Assembly (NCBI GenBank): GCA_022824305.1
Contig: JAJEAD010000076.1
Location: 124,001 to 188,000 of the forward strand
Reading direction: 5' to 3'
Length of the DNA: 64,000 nucleotides
Origin: Gammaproteobacteria bacterium
GTDB lineage: Bacteria; Pseudomonadota; Gammaproteobacteria; HK1
The translations under genes and the position numbers were made by a program. Of the stretch, positions 29,634-37,492 are shown in pieces (position 1 is the stretch's first letter; the number at the start of each line of letters is the position of its first letter). Under the pieces are notes generated by a model that was given only the letters and a program-made list of their open reading frames with translations, did no database searches and had not been told where the DNA came from.

Positions 29634-30119
29634 CTATCTTTCCTGCTTCGACTCGAACGCCCTCTCGTTGTAGATTCGTTCTTCCACGGCGGTGAGCCGG
29701 ATTGCTCCCTCGTTCAGGACGTTCGGGTTGGCCAGCACGATGCTTTCCAGGCCTCCGGGCACCGCCACGCTCGGTACTGCCAGCAAGGGCGCTTCTTTTC
29801 GCATCAACCACAAGGTGCCCATTCGCCGCGTGGACCGCGGATGAGGGTAGTGGTCCCAATCTTCCGGAAGATCATGGACATGCCAACGTTCGAGAGCGAC
29901 TTCGTCACTCACCTCGTAGACACCCAACCGGTAACCGGGTGGCACCAAGCGGGGAGACGGCAGGTAGTGGGCCATCTCCAGCATCGCGACGCTCGGCGTC
30001 TCGGCGAAATAGACGATCGGAAATCCGGGTTCGTTCCAGCGTGCTCCATCCCGGTAGCTGGCTCCCAGTCCGCGAAGATCCTCCAGGTAGCGGACATGGC
30101 AGATGCGGTACAGCCGCAT
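29634..30119 (-). CDS. RES-domain toxin (NAD+ phosphorylase type)
   Basis: 161 residues. RES toxins (ParT/MbcT/Res) break down NAD+ and stop growth. Family features are visible: RLYRI near the start, GARWNEPGFPIVYFAET with the active-site Arg region (residues 26-42), SVAMLEMAHYL, and the C-terminal LVANPNVLNE-like end. The ATG overlaps the antitoxin stop by one base (TGATG). It converges on the helicase gene, whose stop is ten bases away, so the pair is transcribed separately from the ATPase-helicase operon. Confidence 0.85.
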   Translation of the reverse strand: MRLYRICHVRYLEDLRGLGASYRDGARWNEPGFPIVYFAETPSVAMLEMAHYLPSPRLVPPGYRLGVYEVSDEVALERWHVHDLPEDWDHYPHPRSTRRMGTLWLMRKEAPLLAVPSVAVPGGLESIVLANPNVLNEGAIRLTAVEERIYNERAFESKQER

Positions 30120-30589
30120 CAGGGGAATTCGCCGTACTCGACTCTACGAATGATCTCCCGTACCAGACGACGCCCTTCGAATGTGTCGCAAAGATCGATG
30201 GGACAGTCGCCCCCCAAGGCGGGCAGCGCGGTGCCAAGCCAGTCTTGTGCGCGTTCGAGGCCGTCGAATGCGGCGGCGGCGGCGGCGAAAACGCGCAGCG
30301 TGTCCAGAAGCCCCTCGGTTCGAGCTGGACCGAGGGACTTTCGGCCATAGAGCCGGGCCAGATGACCGGGGGTCGTTCCCAGCAGGCGAACGAAGAAGTC
30401 GCGATGACCGATCGCGTCGATGGCTTGCTTGACGACTTCCCCGGACAGCCCCGCCCGCACCGTTCGGATGTATACCGCCTGATCGACGAAAGCGGCGGAA
30501 GGAACGCCGATGTCCTCGATTCGTTGGACAGCGGCCGGATGCTCCATAGCAAGTTTGTCTCGGTGTCCGGATACCGCCAACAGTACCAT
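30119..30589 (-). CDS. Xre/MbcA/ParS-type antitoxin
   Basis: Up to 156 residues; an internal ATG at 30547 (MEHPAAVQRIEDIG) gives 142 residues and may be the real start, as neither has a clear ribosome binding site. The N-terminal half is a degenerate helix-turn-helix (HRDFFVRLLGTTPGHLARLYGRKSLGPARTEGLLD) and the C-terminal half is the toxin-binding MbcA/ParS domain (FDGLERAQDWLGTALPALGGDCPIDL, then EGRRLVREIIRRVEYG). It directly precedes its RES toxin with a 1-base overlap. It should neutralise the toxin and repress the operon. Confidence 0.85.
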   Translation of the reverse strand: MVLLAVSGHRDKLAMEHPAAVQRIEDIGVPSAAFVDQAVYIRTVRAGLSGEVVKQAIDAIGHRDFFVRLLGTTPGHLARLYGRKSLGPARTEGLLDTLRVFAAAAAAFDGLERAQDWLGTALPALGGDCPIDLCDTFEGRRLVREIIRRVEYGEFP

Positions 30590-30648
30590 CGAGTGCGGTA
30601 GGCAGGGAATCTCTCGCCCGTGCTCGAATGGAGCGCTTCGATTGCTGC

Positions 30649-30768
30649 CTATTGAATCCGATCTTTGATGGCCGGCCGTACTCCAGTCCAGGGAGCGTGA
30701 GCCTTCTTGCGGGCGTCTATCGCCTCGGCGAACTCACGACTATGCCGTGACCGGAGCGCCGCTCTCGG
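30649..30768 (-). pseudogene. Possible gene remnant between two toxin-antitoxin loci
   Basis: A minus-strand reading frame ending at 30649 reads ALRSRHSREFAEAIDARK and continues KAHAPWTGVRPAIKDRIQ before its stop. It has a protein-like composition but no start codon or full domain. It may be the end of a lost gene. Nothing else is recognisable in 30590-30818. Confidence 0.25.
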
Positions 30769-30818
30769 CCTGTGCCTGGTTCCATCGCCGCGTCCCGTGA
30801 CACGATTCGCCCCCGGCA

Positions 30819-31148
30819 TCAACGACGTACCGGCGCACCCTGTCCGGCCGCGCCCGAATCGCTTTCCGCTTCGGCGCGCAGCTTCAGGCCGAGAGCTCCG
30901 ACAACCTTGAGAACCGTGTCCAAAGTCGGATTGCGTTCTCCCGAAAGTGCCTTGTAGAGACTTTCACGAGACAGGCCGGCATCGCATGCAACTTGCGACA
31001 TGCCCTTGGCGCGGGCGATATCGCCCAGCGCCTTGGCAATGAACGTGGCGTCGCCGTCGGCCTCCTCCATGCAGGCTTGCAGGTATGCGGCCATATCCTC
31101 CGGTGTGCGAAGGTGCTCGGCAACATCGTAGGGTGAGGTAAGGGTCAT
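30819..31148 (-). CDS. HigA/HI1420-family addiction module antidote
   Basis: 109 residues from ATG 31148 (AGGTGG close upstream; GTG 31157 is an alternative). The HI1420 family pattern is complete: YDVAEHLRTPEDMAAYLQACMEE, GDATFIAKALGDIARAKGM, then the helix-turn-helix SQVACDAGLSRESLYKALSGERNPTLDTVLKVV. It neutralises a RelE/ParE-type toxin and represses its operon. Its toxin gene should lie immediately upstream; only that gene's 3' end is there, so this is an orphan antitoxin at the edge of the island. Confidence 0.85.
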   Translation of the reverse strand: MTLTSPYDVAEHLRTPEDMAAYLQACMEEADGDATFIAKALGDIARAKGMSQVACDAGLSRESLYKALSGERNPTLDTVLKVVGALGLKLRAEAESDSGAAGQGAPVRR

Positions 31149-31157
31149 GGTCTCCAC

Positions 31158-31285
31158 CTACAGGTTTCGTGCAAGGCGCAACGCCGTCTTTACGTCCTGG
31201 GTCCGAGTCCGCTTGTCCCCGCCGGCCAGCAGCACGACGATCATGCGGTTCTGCCGAGCCTTGGTGATGGCTACCGGGGCACCAC
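31158..31285 (-). pseudogene. Truncated HigB/HI1419-type toxin (3' remnant)
   Basis: About 40 codons ending at 31158, two bases before the possible GTG of the antidote. The end reads ITKARQNRMIVVLLAGGDKR and then TRTQDVKTALRLARNL, matching the C-terminal strand and helix of RelE/ParE-like toxins of the HI1419 family. Homology stops around 31285, some 20 bp before the right 63-bp repeat; the first half of the toxin is missing. The deletion point therefore coincides with the island boundary. Confidence 0.65.
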
Positions 31286-31301
31286 ACCGTGAACGAAGCC
31301 C

Positions 31302-31772
31302 TTACTCCAGCCCTCGCTCGCTCTTGTAGGCCTCGATCGCTTCGGCGAGCTCTTCTCGCTCCTCGCAGCCGGAAGGGCAGGCGGCGGCGAGCTCGGCGAG
31401 GCGTTCCTCGGCTTTCGCCAGCTCGTCCGTCTGCAGGTACAGCTCGCCCAGGTACTCGTTCGCTCCGAGGTGCCGGGGCTCGATGGCGAGCGCCTCCTGG
31501 TAGAAGCCGAAGGCCGGCTCCAGTCGTCCCAGCTTGCGGTGGGCGTAGCCCAGCATGTTGAGCACGTCCGCGTTCCCGGGATCTTCGCGGTTCAGCTTCT
31601 CGAGGATCCGAATCGCCTTCTCGTAGCCGCTCGACTCGATCAGGTCCACCGCGCGCTCGTAACCCGAGGCGGCCTCCTCGCCGCTGCTCGAATCGCCTCC
31701 GCCCGTGGCCGCCGCAATCGCCATCGGCCCGTACGCCACCAGGACCATCGCCAGTATCAGGTGCCTCGTCAT
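31302..31772 (-). CDS. Secreted TPR-repeat protein (integration target)
   Basis: 156 residues from ATG 31772, with GAGAGGG seven bases upstream; the frame extends further up but overlaps mfd's promoter region. A signal peptide (HLILAMVLVAYGPMAIAAA) precedes a Ser/Gly linker and about three tetratricopeptide repeats (YEKAIRILEKLNREDPGNADVLN, then LGRLEPAFGFYQEALAIEPRHL, then TDELAKAEERLAELA). It is likely a periplasmic scaffold of unknown partner. Its last 21 codons coincide with the right 63-bp repeat, so the 3' end may be supplied by the inserted element. Divergent from mfd with 142 bp between. Confidence 0.8.
   Translation of the reverse strand: MTRHLILAMVLVAYGPMAIAAATGGGDSSSGEEAASGYERAVDLIESSGYEKAIRILEKLNREDPGNADVLNMLGYAHRKLGRLEPAFGFYQEALAIEPRHLGANEYLGELYLQTDELAKAEERLAELAAACPSGCEEREELAEAIEAYKSERGLE
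31306..31368 (-). repeat. Right 63-bp direct repeat within the TPR gene 3' end
   Basis: Partner of 19072-19134, differing at three positions (31314, 31315 and 31356). It encodes the C-terminus CEEREELAEAIEAYKSERGLE of the TPR protein just before its stop at 31302-31304. Confidence 0.8.
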
Positions 31773-31914
31773 CGCAATGCCCTCTCGCTGCTCAGGACCG
31801 GGAAAATCGGAAACTCCGCTCGCGGACCAAGGTAACCCAAAAGCGGGCACGGTAGAATTCGCGCCCGGCGGCACGCGGGCAGCCGCCCTTCCCTTGCGAG
31901 GCGCGCGCATCTCC

Positions 31915-34900
31915 ATGACCTCTCCACTCGAACCGGTCCTGCCGTCCGGCCCCGGCCGGCGCGCCCGGTGGGGTCATCTCTACGGCGCGAGCCGGGCGCT
32001 CGCGATCGCCCGGAGCGTGCACCGCCACCGGGGACTGGTGCTGGCGGTGGTGCCCGACACCCCCGCCGCCCACCGGCTCGAGGCCGAGCTCTCCTTCTTT
32101 CTCGGCGCCGGCGGCGAAGAGATCCTGCACTTCCCCGACTGGGAGACCCTCCCCTACGACCTGTTCTCGCCCCACCAGGACATCGTCTCCGAACGCCTGC
32201 TGACCCTGTACCGTCTGCCCTCGCGTCGCAGCGGCGCGCTGATCGTTCCGGTGGGCACCCTCATGGGCCGACTGGCGCCGCCGGAGTTCGTGCACGGCAG
32301 CACCATGGTGCTGGCCCCCGGAGAGCGCCTCGATCTGCACGAGACCCGGACGCGCCTGGAACGCTTCGGCTACCGGTGCGTCGGCCAGGTCATGGATCAC
32401 GGCGAGTTCGCGGTGCGCGGCTCCCTCCTCGACCTCTTTCCCAGCGGTTCCGCGCATCCCCTGCGCATCGATCTCCTCGACGACGAGGTCGACAGCATCC
32501 GCGCCTTCGACCCCGAGACCCAGCGCTCGACCGAGCGCCTCGACCGGGTGCGCCTGCTGTCCGCGCGGGAGTATCCCCTCACGGAGCAGTCCATTGCGCG
32601 ATTCCGGGGCGCCTGGCGGGCGCGATTCGAAGGCGATCCGCAGGACTGCCCCGTCTACCGCGAGGTGAGCGAAGGCCGCAGCCCGGCGGGAATCGAGTAC
32701 TACCTGCCGCTCTTCTTCGAGCGCTCCGCCACGCTCTTCGAGTACCTTCCGGAAGACACCCTCGCGATCCTGTACGAAGACGTGCACGAGGCCGCCGAGC
32801 GCTTCTCGCTCCAGGCGCAGCAACGCTTCGAGAACGCCCGGCACGACCGGGAACGTCCGCTCCTCCCGCCCGCGGAGCTCTTCCTCGCCGTCGACGAGAC
32901 CTTCGCGCAACTGAAGTCCTGTCCGCAGGTGCGGCTCGGACGATTCGAGGAGGAGGCCCGGGGCGGCTTCACCGCCTACGACACCCGCGTTCCCGTGGGC
33001 ATGCCGGTCAACCCGCACGCGCGCGAACCCTTCAAGGCCTTCGCGCGTTTCCTCGCGGAGTCCGAAGGACGTACTCTCCTGGTCGCGGAGAGCGCGGGAC
33101 GGCGCGAGCACCTGCGCGACGCGCTCTCCGCCTCCGGCATCCGGCCCGTGGACTACGGGGACTGGCGAGCCTTCCTGGAAGGCGACGCCACGCTCGGCAT
33201 CACCGTGGCGCCGCTCGAGGAGGGCGCGTGGCTGCGCGATCCCCCCATCGCGATCGTGACCGAAGCGCAGCTCTTCGGAGAGCGGGCGGTGCAGCGCCGG
33301 CGCCGGCGCCGAAGCAGACGCGACCCCGAGAGCCTGGTGCGCGACCTCGCGGAGCTCGCGCCGGGGGCTCCGGTCGTGCACGAGGACCACGGCGTGGGCC
33401 GCTATCGAGGCCTCGTCACCCTCGACGTGGGAGAGATCGCCGGTGAGTACCTGAGCCTCGAGTACGAGGGCGGGGACAAGCTCTACGTGCCCGTCGCCTC
33501 GCTTCACCTGGTGAGCCGCTACACCGGCGTCGACCCCGAACTCGCGCCCCTGCACCGCCTCGGGGGGCAGCAATGGCTGCGGGCACGGCGCAAGGCGGCG
33601 CAGAAGGCCTTCGACGTGGCGGCGGAGCTGCTCGACATTTTGGCGCGCCGCGCCGCGCGCCGCGGCCACGCCTTCGAAGTGGACCGGGGGGAGCTGCGCG
33701 GGTTCGAGCGGAACTTCCCCTTCGAGGAGACGCCGGACCAGGAGGCCACGATCGGAGCCGTAGTCGCGGACATGGCGGCGGAGCAGCCGATGGAGCGTCT
33801 CGTGTGCGGCGACGTCGGTTTCGGCAAGACCGAGGTCGCGATGCGCGCGGCATTCATCGCGGTGCAGGACAACCGGCAGGTCGCGGTGCTCGTGCCGACG
33901 ACGCTGCTCGCGCAGCAGCACTACCAGACCTTCACGGACCGATTCGCATCGTGGCCCGTGCGCATCGAGCAGCTCTCCCGCTTCCGGTCCCGCCGGGAGC
34001 GCGACGAGGTGGTACGGGGCCTGCACGAGGGGCGTGTCGACATCGTCATCGGCACCCACCAGATCCTGCAGCCCGACATCCGCTTCAGGCGCCTCGGCCT
34101 CGTCGTCATCGACGAAGAGCACCGCTTCGGGGTCCGCCAGAAGGAGCGCCTGAAGGCGTTGCGCAGCGAGGTCGACGTGCTCGCGCTCACCGCCACTCCG
34201 ATTCCCCGCACGCTCAACATGGCGCTGTCCGGGTTGCGGGACCTGTCGCTGATTGCAACGCCCCCCGAGCGCCGCCTCTCCATCAAGACCTTCGTGCGGG
34301 AGTGGAACGCCCCGCTGATCGCCGAGGCGCTCGCCCGCGAGCTGAACCGCGGGGGACAGGTCTACGTGGTGCACAACAAGATCGAGACCATCGAGCGCAC
34401 CGCGCGCGGCATCGAAGCGCTGGTCCCCGAAGCGGAGCTTCGCGTCGCCCACGGTCAGATGCGGGAGCGCGAGCTCGAGCGCACCATGCTCGACTTCTAC
34501 CACCGGCGCTTCAACGTGCTCGTGTGCACCACGATCATCGAGACCGGAATCGACGTGCCGAACGCCAACACCATCATCATCAACCGCGCGGATCACTTCG
34601 GGCTCGCCCAGCTTCACCAGTTGAGAGGCCGGGTGGGGCGCTCCCACCATCGCGCCTACGCGTACCTCATCGTTCCGCCGCGCCGGGCGATGAGCGCGGA
34701 TGCGATCAAGCGCCTGGAGGCGATCGAGTCCCTCGAGGACCTCGGCATCGGATTCACCCTCGCCACCCACGACCTGGAGATCCGCGGCGCCGGCGAGCTG
34801 CTCGGCGACGAGCAGAGCGGGCAGATCCAGGCCGTCGGCTACTCGCTCTACACCTCGCTCCTGGAGCGGGCGGTGAACGCCCTGCGCCAGGGGCGAAGTC

Positions 34901-35373
34901 CCGAGCTGGACCGTCCCCTGGACCACGGAGCGGAGGTGGATCTCCGCGTTCCCGCGATGATCCCCGAGACCTTCCTGCCCGACGTGCACACCCGCCTGTT
35001 GCTCTACAAGAGGATCGCCAGCGCCGCGAGCAAGGCGGACCTCGACGACCTCCAGGTCGAGATGGTGGATCGCTTCGGCATCCTGCCCGACCCTGCCCGA
35101 ATGCTCTTCCGGGTGACGGAGATCAAGCTGAAGGCGACCCCGCTCGGAGTGCGGAAGATCGAGTTCGGGTCGAGGGGCGGGCGCATCGTGTTCTCTCCCC
35201 GGCCCGCGGTCAATCCGGGGAACGTGGTGCGGCTCGTGCAGGCCGATCCCGGCGCCTACCGGCTGGACGGAGCGGAGAAGATTCGCCTCACGGCGCAAAT
35301 CGAGGACGAAGCGGCCCGGATCGTCCTCCTGCACGACCTGCTCGACCGCCTCGCCCTGCCCCATGCCGCCTGA
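31915..35373 (+). CDS. mfd: Transcription-repair coupling factor
   Basis: 1,152 residues from ATG 31915, close to E. coli Mfd (1,148). Mfd removes RNA polymerase stalled at DNA damage and recruits UvrA. In order: UvrB-like N-terminal region with FPDWETLPYD near residue 78, the RNA-polymerase-interacting domain around 450-560 (VHEDHGVGRY, then EYLSLEYEGGDKLYVP), and the translocase with Walker A GDVGFGKTE near residue 632, DEEHRFG near 733, LTATPIPRTLNMAL, and motif VI HQLRGRVGRS. The TRCF C-terminal domain follows. The frame is open upstream of 31915, but the ATG gives the normal N-terminus. Its last bases overlap the CsiV-like gene. Confidence 0.97.
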   Translation: MTSPLEPVLPSGPGRRARWGHLYGASRALAIARSVHRHRGLVLAVVPDTPAAHRLEAELSFFLGAGGEEILHFPDWETLPYDLFSPHQDIVSERLLTLYRLPSRRSGALIVPVGTLMGRLAPPEFVHGSTMVLAPGERLDLHETRTRLERFGYRCVGQVMDHGEFAVRGSLLDLFPSGSAHPLRIDLLDDEVDSIRAFDPETQRSTERLDRVRLLSAREYPLTEQSIARFRGAWRARFEGDPQDCPVYREVSEGRSPAGIEYYLPLFFERSATLFEYLPEDTLAILYEDVHEAAERFSLQAQQRFENARHDRERPLLPPAELFLAVDETFAQLKSCPQVRLGRFEEEARGGFTAYDTRVPVGMPVNPHAREPFKAFARFLAESEGRTLLVAESAGRREHLRDALSASGIRPVDYGDWRAFLEGDATLGITVAPLEEGAWLRDPPIAIVTEAQLFGERAVQRRRRRRSRRDPESLVRDLAELAPGAPVVHEDHGVGRYRGLVTLDVGEIAGEYLSLEYEGGDKLYVPVASLHLVSRYTGVDPELAPLHRLGGQQWLRARRKAAQKAFDVAAELLDILARRAARRGHAFEVDRGELRGFERNFPFEETPDQEATIGAVVADMAAEQPMERLVCGDVGFGKTEVAMRAAFIAVQDNRQVAVLVPTTLLAQQHYQTFTDRFASWPVRIEQLSRFRSRRERDEVVRGLHEGRVDIVIGTHQILQPDIRFRRLGLVVIDEEHRFGVRQKERLKALRSEVDVLALTATPIPRTLNMALSGLRDLSLIATPPERRLSIKTFVREWNAPLIAEALARELNRGGQVYVVHNKIETIERTARGIEALVPEAELRVAHGQMRERELERTMLDFYHRRFNVLVCTTIIETGIDVPNANTIIINRADHFGLAQLHQLRGRVGRSHHRAYAYLIVPPRRAMSADAIKRLEAIESLEDLGIGFTLATHDLEIRGAGELLGDEQSGQIQAVGYSLYTSLLERAVNALRQGRSPELDRPLDHGAEVDLRVPAMIPETFLPDVHTRLLLYKRIASAASKADLDDLQVEMVDRFGILPDPARMLFRVTEIKLKATPLGVRKIEFGSRGGRIVFSPRPAVNPGNVVRLVQADPGAYRLDGAEKIRLTAQIEDEAARIVLLHDLLDRLALPHAA

Positions 35374-36361
35374 TCGACAACCGATGCCGGCATTGAAGCC
35401 ACGGGGCACCCGGACGGCGCGGGCATCCTCCGTGCGGCGCACGCGATGCGATGGCGGCACGCGGGTGGCGCGGCGCCCGCGCGCCTCGCGCGGCGCCTGC
35501 ATCCGGGCCGCCACCGCCGCCCTCCTCCTCGGCGGCGCGGTGGCGGCGGAGAGCCAGGGGGTCAACTGGTACACCGTGGAGCTCATCGTCTTCGCGCACA
35601 CCGACGTCTCTCACCTGGACGACGAAGTGTGGCTCGAGGACCCCGGCCTTCCGCCCATCGACGAATCGGTCGAGCTGGTCGATGCCGCCGGAATCGCGCT
35701 GGACGGAGAGCCGGCGGAAGGCGGGATCTCGGCTCCCCACGCCTTTCAGCTCGTCGGCCCGAGCCACTACCGATTGAGCGGCGTGTACGGCCGACTGCAG
35801 AGCTCGCCGGACTACCTGCCCCTGGTTCACATCGCCTGGCGTCAGCCCGGCCTTTCCAAGCGCCGGGCCAGGCATGCCCACGTTCAGGGCTTCGTGCACG
35901 ATGCGTCCGCTTCGCAAGGCTCCTCCGTCGGGCCGAGGTCTCGCCTCGTCATCGACGGAACGGTGCGACTCCACTTCCGCAGATTCATCCACCTGGACGC
36001 CGATCTCCTCTACTACCGCGACGCGCCCCCTCCCCCTTCCCCCGCGGACGGGCTCACGGCGCCGTCGCTTCCCGCGGCGGAGGTCGGGCCGCCGCCCTCC
36101 TCCACCGATGCGCCGGCCTCGCCGGGTCGCGTCGAGGACGGCGACGCGGTCGTCGTCTCACCCCTTCCGACCGAATCCTCCCTGGCGACATCCACCGTGG
36201 CGGAAGCAGAGTCCTCGGGCAGATCGGAAGTCCGTCGATGGTCCGCCTACGACGGCCCCCCCGTCGCCTACCGGATGACCGCCAGCCGCCGCATGCGACG
36301 AGGCGAGCTCCACTATCTCGATCATCCTCTCTTCGGAGCCGTGATCCTCGTCACGCGCTAG
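35363..36361 (+). CDS. CsiV-like periplasmic protein
   Basis: 332 residues; ATG 35363 overlaps the mfd stop by 11 bases, and ATG 35384 is an alternative. An N-terminal arginine-rich stretch precedes a hydrophobic signal segment (IRAATAALLLGGAVAAESQ). The mature part has CsiV (DUF2803-like) landmarks: WYTVELIVFAHTD, VHIAWRQPG, GTVRLHFRRFIHLDADLLYY, and MRRGELHYLDHPLFGAVILV at the end. CsiV binds peptidoglycan fragments in Vibrio and sits next to mfd in many gammaproteobacteria, which supports the call. A proline/serine-rich linker of about 75 residues before the last motif is unusual. It converges on the phosphorylase gene with an 11-bp tail overlap. Confidence 0.8.
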   Translation: MPPDRQPMPALKPRGTRTARASSVRRTRCDGGTRVARRPRASRGACIRAATAALLLGGAVAAESQGVNWYTVELIVFAHTDVSHLDDEVWLEDPGLPPIDESVELVDAAGIALDGEPAEGGISAPHAFQLVGPSHYRLSGVYGRLQSSPDYLPLVHIAWRQPGLSKRRARHAHVQGFVHDASASQGSSVGPRSRLVIDGTVRLHFRRFIHLDADLLYYRDAPPPPSPADGLTAPSLPAAEVGPPPSSTDAPASPGRVEDGDAVVVSPLPTESSLATSTVAEAESSGRSEVRRWSAYDGPPVAYRMTASRRMRRGELHYLDHPLFGAVILVTR

Positions 36362-37106
36362 CTTCGCTTCCCGGCGAGACGAGGTGCACGATGACGCGAC
36401 GCACCGCCTCCATCGCGGTCTCGAGCACCGCCCGGATCGCCTCCATGCGGATCGGGCCGGGCGCGCGGCCCGCCGCTTCGTTGACCACGACCGCGAGGTG
36501 GGCGTAGGCGATGCCGGCCTCCCGGGCGAGCGCCGCTTCCGGCATCCCGGTCATGCCGACCACGTCACAGCCGTCCCGCTCCAGGCGATCGATCTCCGCC
36601 GCGCTCTCGAGCCTCGGGCCCTGAGTGCAGGCGTAGGTCCCCCCCGCGACCACGGCGACGCCGGCATCCGCGGCGGCCTGCACCAGGGACGCGGCGAGGG
36701 CCCGGTCGTAGGGAGACGTGAAGTCGACATGCACCGGCGCGTCGAGGCCCTCCTCGTGGAAGGTGTGGCCCCGTCCCCACGTGTAGTCGACGATCTGATC
36801 GGGGACCACCAGCGTTCCCGGCACCAGGTCGGCCCGGATGCCGCCCACCGCCGCCACCGCCACGATGCGGCGGCAACCCGCCGCCGCGAGCGCGCTCACG
36901 TTGGCGCGGTAGTTGATGCGATGCGGAGGGATCCGGGACGGAGTGCCGTGGCGGTGCAGGAACGCCACCTTCCGGCCGTTGAGCGTCCCCTCGAGGACCG
37001 GACCGGAGGGGGCGCCCCAGACCGTGGCCTCTTCGCGCCGCTTCTCCACCACGAGCCCTTCGAGCTCGAGGAGGCCGGTCCCGCCGATGATTCCCAGGCA
37101 TCCCAT
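36351..37106 (-). CDS. S-methyl-5'-thioinosine phosphorylase (MTAP/PNP family)
   Basis: 251 residues. Family-2 purine nucleoside phosphorylase; members near mfd/csiV, such as Pseudomonas PA3004, cleave methylthioinosine to salvage polyamine by-products. Visible: LGIIGGTGL phosphate loop at the start, LHRHG near residue 52, NYRANVSAL, VGGIRADLVPGTLVVPDQIVDYT, and GMTGMPEAALARE. The purine-recognition region reads VVVNEAAGR rather than the TDYD of adenosine-type MTAP, consistent with the 6-oxopurine (inosine) preference. No other salvage genes are adjacent. The enzyme would act in the cytoplasm. Confidence 0.85.
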   Translation of the reverse strand: MGCLGIIGGTGLLELEGLVVEKRREEATVWGAPSGPVLEGTLNGRKVAFLHRHGTPSRIPPHRINYRANVSALAAAGCRRIVAVAAVGGIRADLVPGTLVVPDQIVDYTWGRGHTFHEEGLDAPVHVDFTSPYDRALAASLVQAAADAGVAVVAGGTYACTQGPRLESAAEIDRLERDGCDVVGMTGMPEAALAREAGIAYAHLAVVVNEAAGRAPGPIRMEAIRAVLETAMEAVRRVIVHLVSPGSEASA

Positions 37107-37492
37107 TCCCGCAGATACTCTAGCCGCAACGTTTCACCGATTTTCGTGAGCTGCGGATGCGCAGATGTCGGCAGGGGCAAGGCGAAGGCGCGCCAGGGCG
37201 CGCAGGCGTACCTTGGCGCTGATGTCTGGCGCCCTGGCTGCGTTCACGAATTCGCCGGGAGCGGATTCGGACGCCCGCTGGGCGCCCGAAAGGACTCCGA
37301 CATCGGGCAGGCAAGTCGGCACGGCGATGGTGAAACCCGGATGAATCGTCCTGGTTCTCGGAAGGGCCGCGGTGGCTCGGGAGCGGCCGGACGAGCGGGC
37401 GCTCATCGGGATTCCCTGGACATCTTCGCGAGTCCGATGTAAACGCGTTACTTGACGCCATCATACCTCCAGGATCCGAGGCGCCCGAATCG
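37107..37492. other. Intergenic region before dxs, no gene recognised
   Basis: 386 bp. A minus-strand frame of 90 codons (37134-37406) exists but shows no domain, start signal or convincing composition. A 10-bp perfect inverted repeat (GCCAGGGCGC at 37192-37201, GCGCCCTGGC at 37229-37238, 27-nt loop) could be a terminator or scrap of a repeat element. The dxs promoter should lie at its right end, where the sequence becomes AT-richer (37438-37465). Confidence 0.4.

Larger units (their letters stand above)
19072..31368. mobile_element. Putative integrated defence island bounded by 63-bp direct repeats
   Basis: About 12.2 kb lie between the two repeats. Contents: a giant two-ATPase protein, SNF2-type helicase, RES/Xre toxin-antitoxin, a gene scrap, and a HigA-type antitoxin with a truncated toxin at the right edge. 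GC content is visibly lower than in the flanking core genes. The right repeat is the 3' end of an otherwise intact TPR gene, the left one a detached copy of it, the pattern left by site-specific integration that regenerates the target gene. No integrase or transposase is present inside, so the element is either mobilised in trans or has lost its recombinase. Confidence 0.55.

Noticed and set aside
31145-31329. Possible tRNA-type attachment site at the right end of the island
   Set aside because: The repeat is the 3' end of a TPR coding gene; no cloverleaf can be drawn.
31792-35601. 1,269-codon open frame on the minus strand
   Set aside because: It is antisense to mfd, which has a complete set of motifs; high GC keeps the opposite frame open. 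Composition is that of a shadow.
37134-37406. 90-codon minus-strand frame between the phosphorylase and dxs
   Set aside because: No ribosome binding site, no recognisable family, and both strands are open here; recorded as intergenic.
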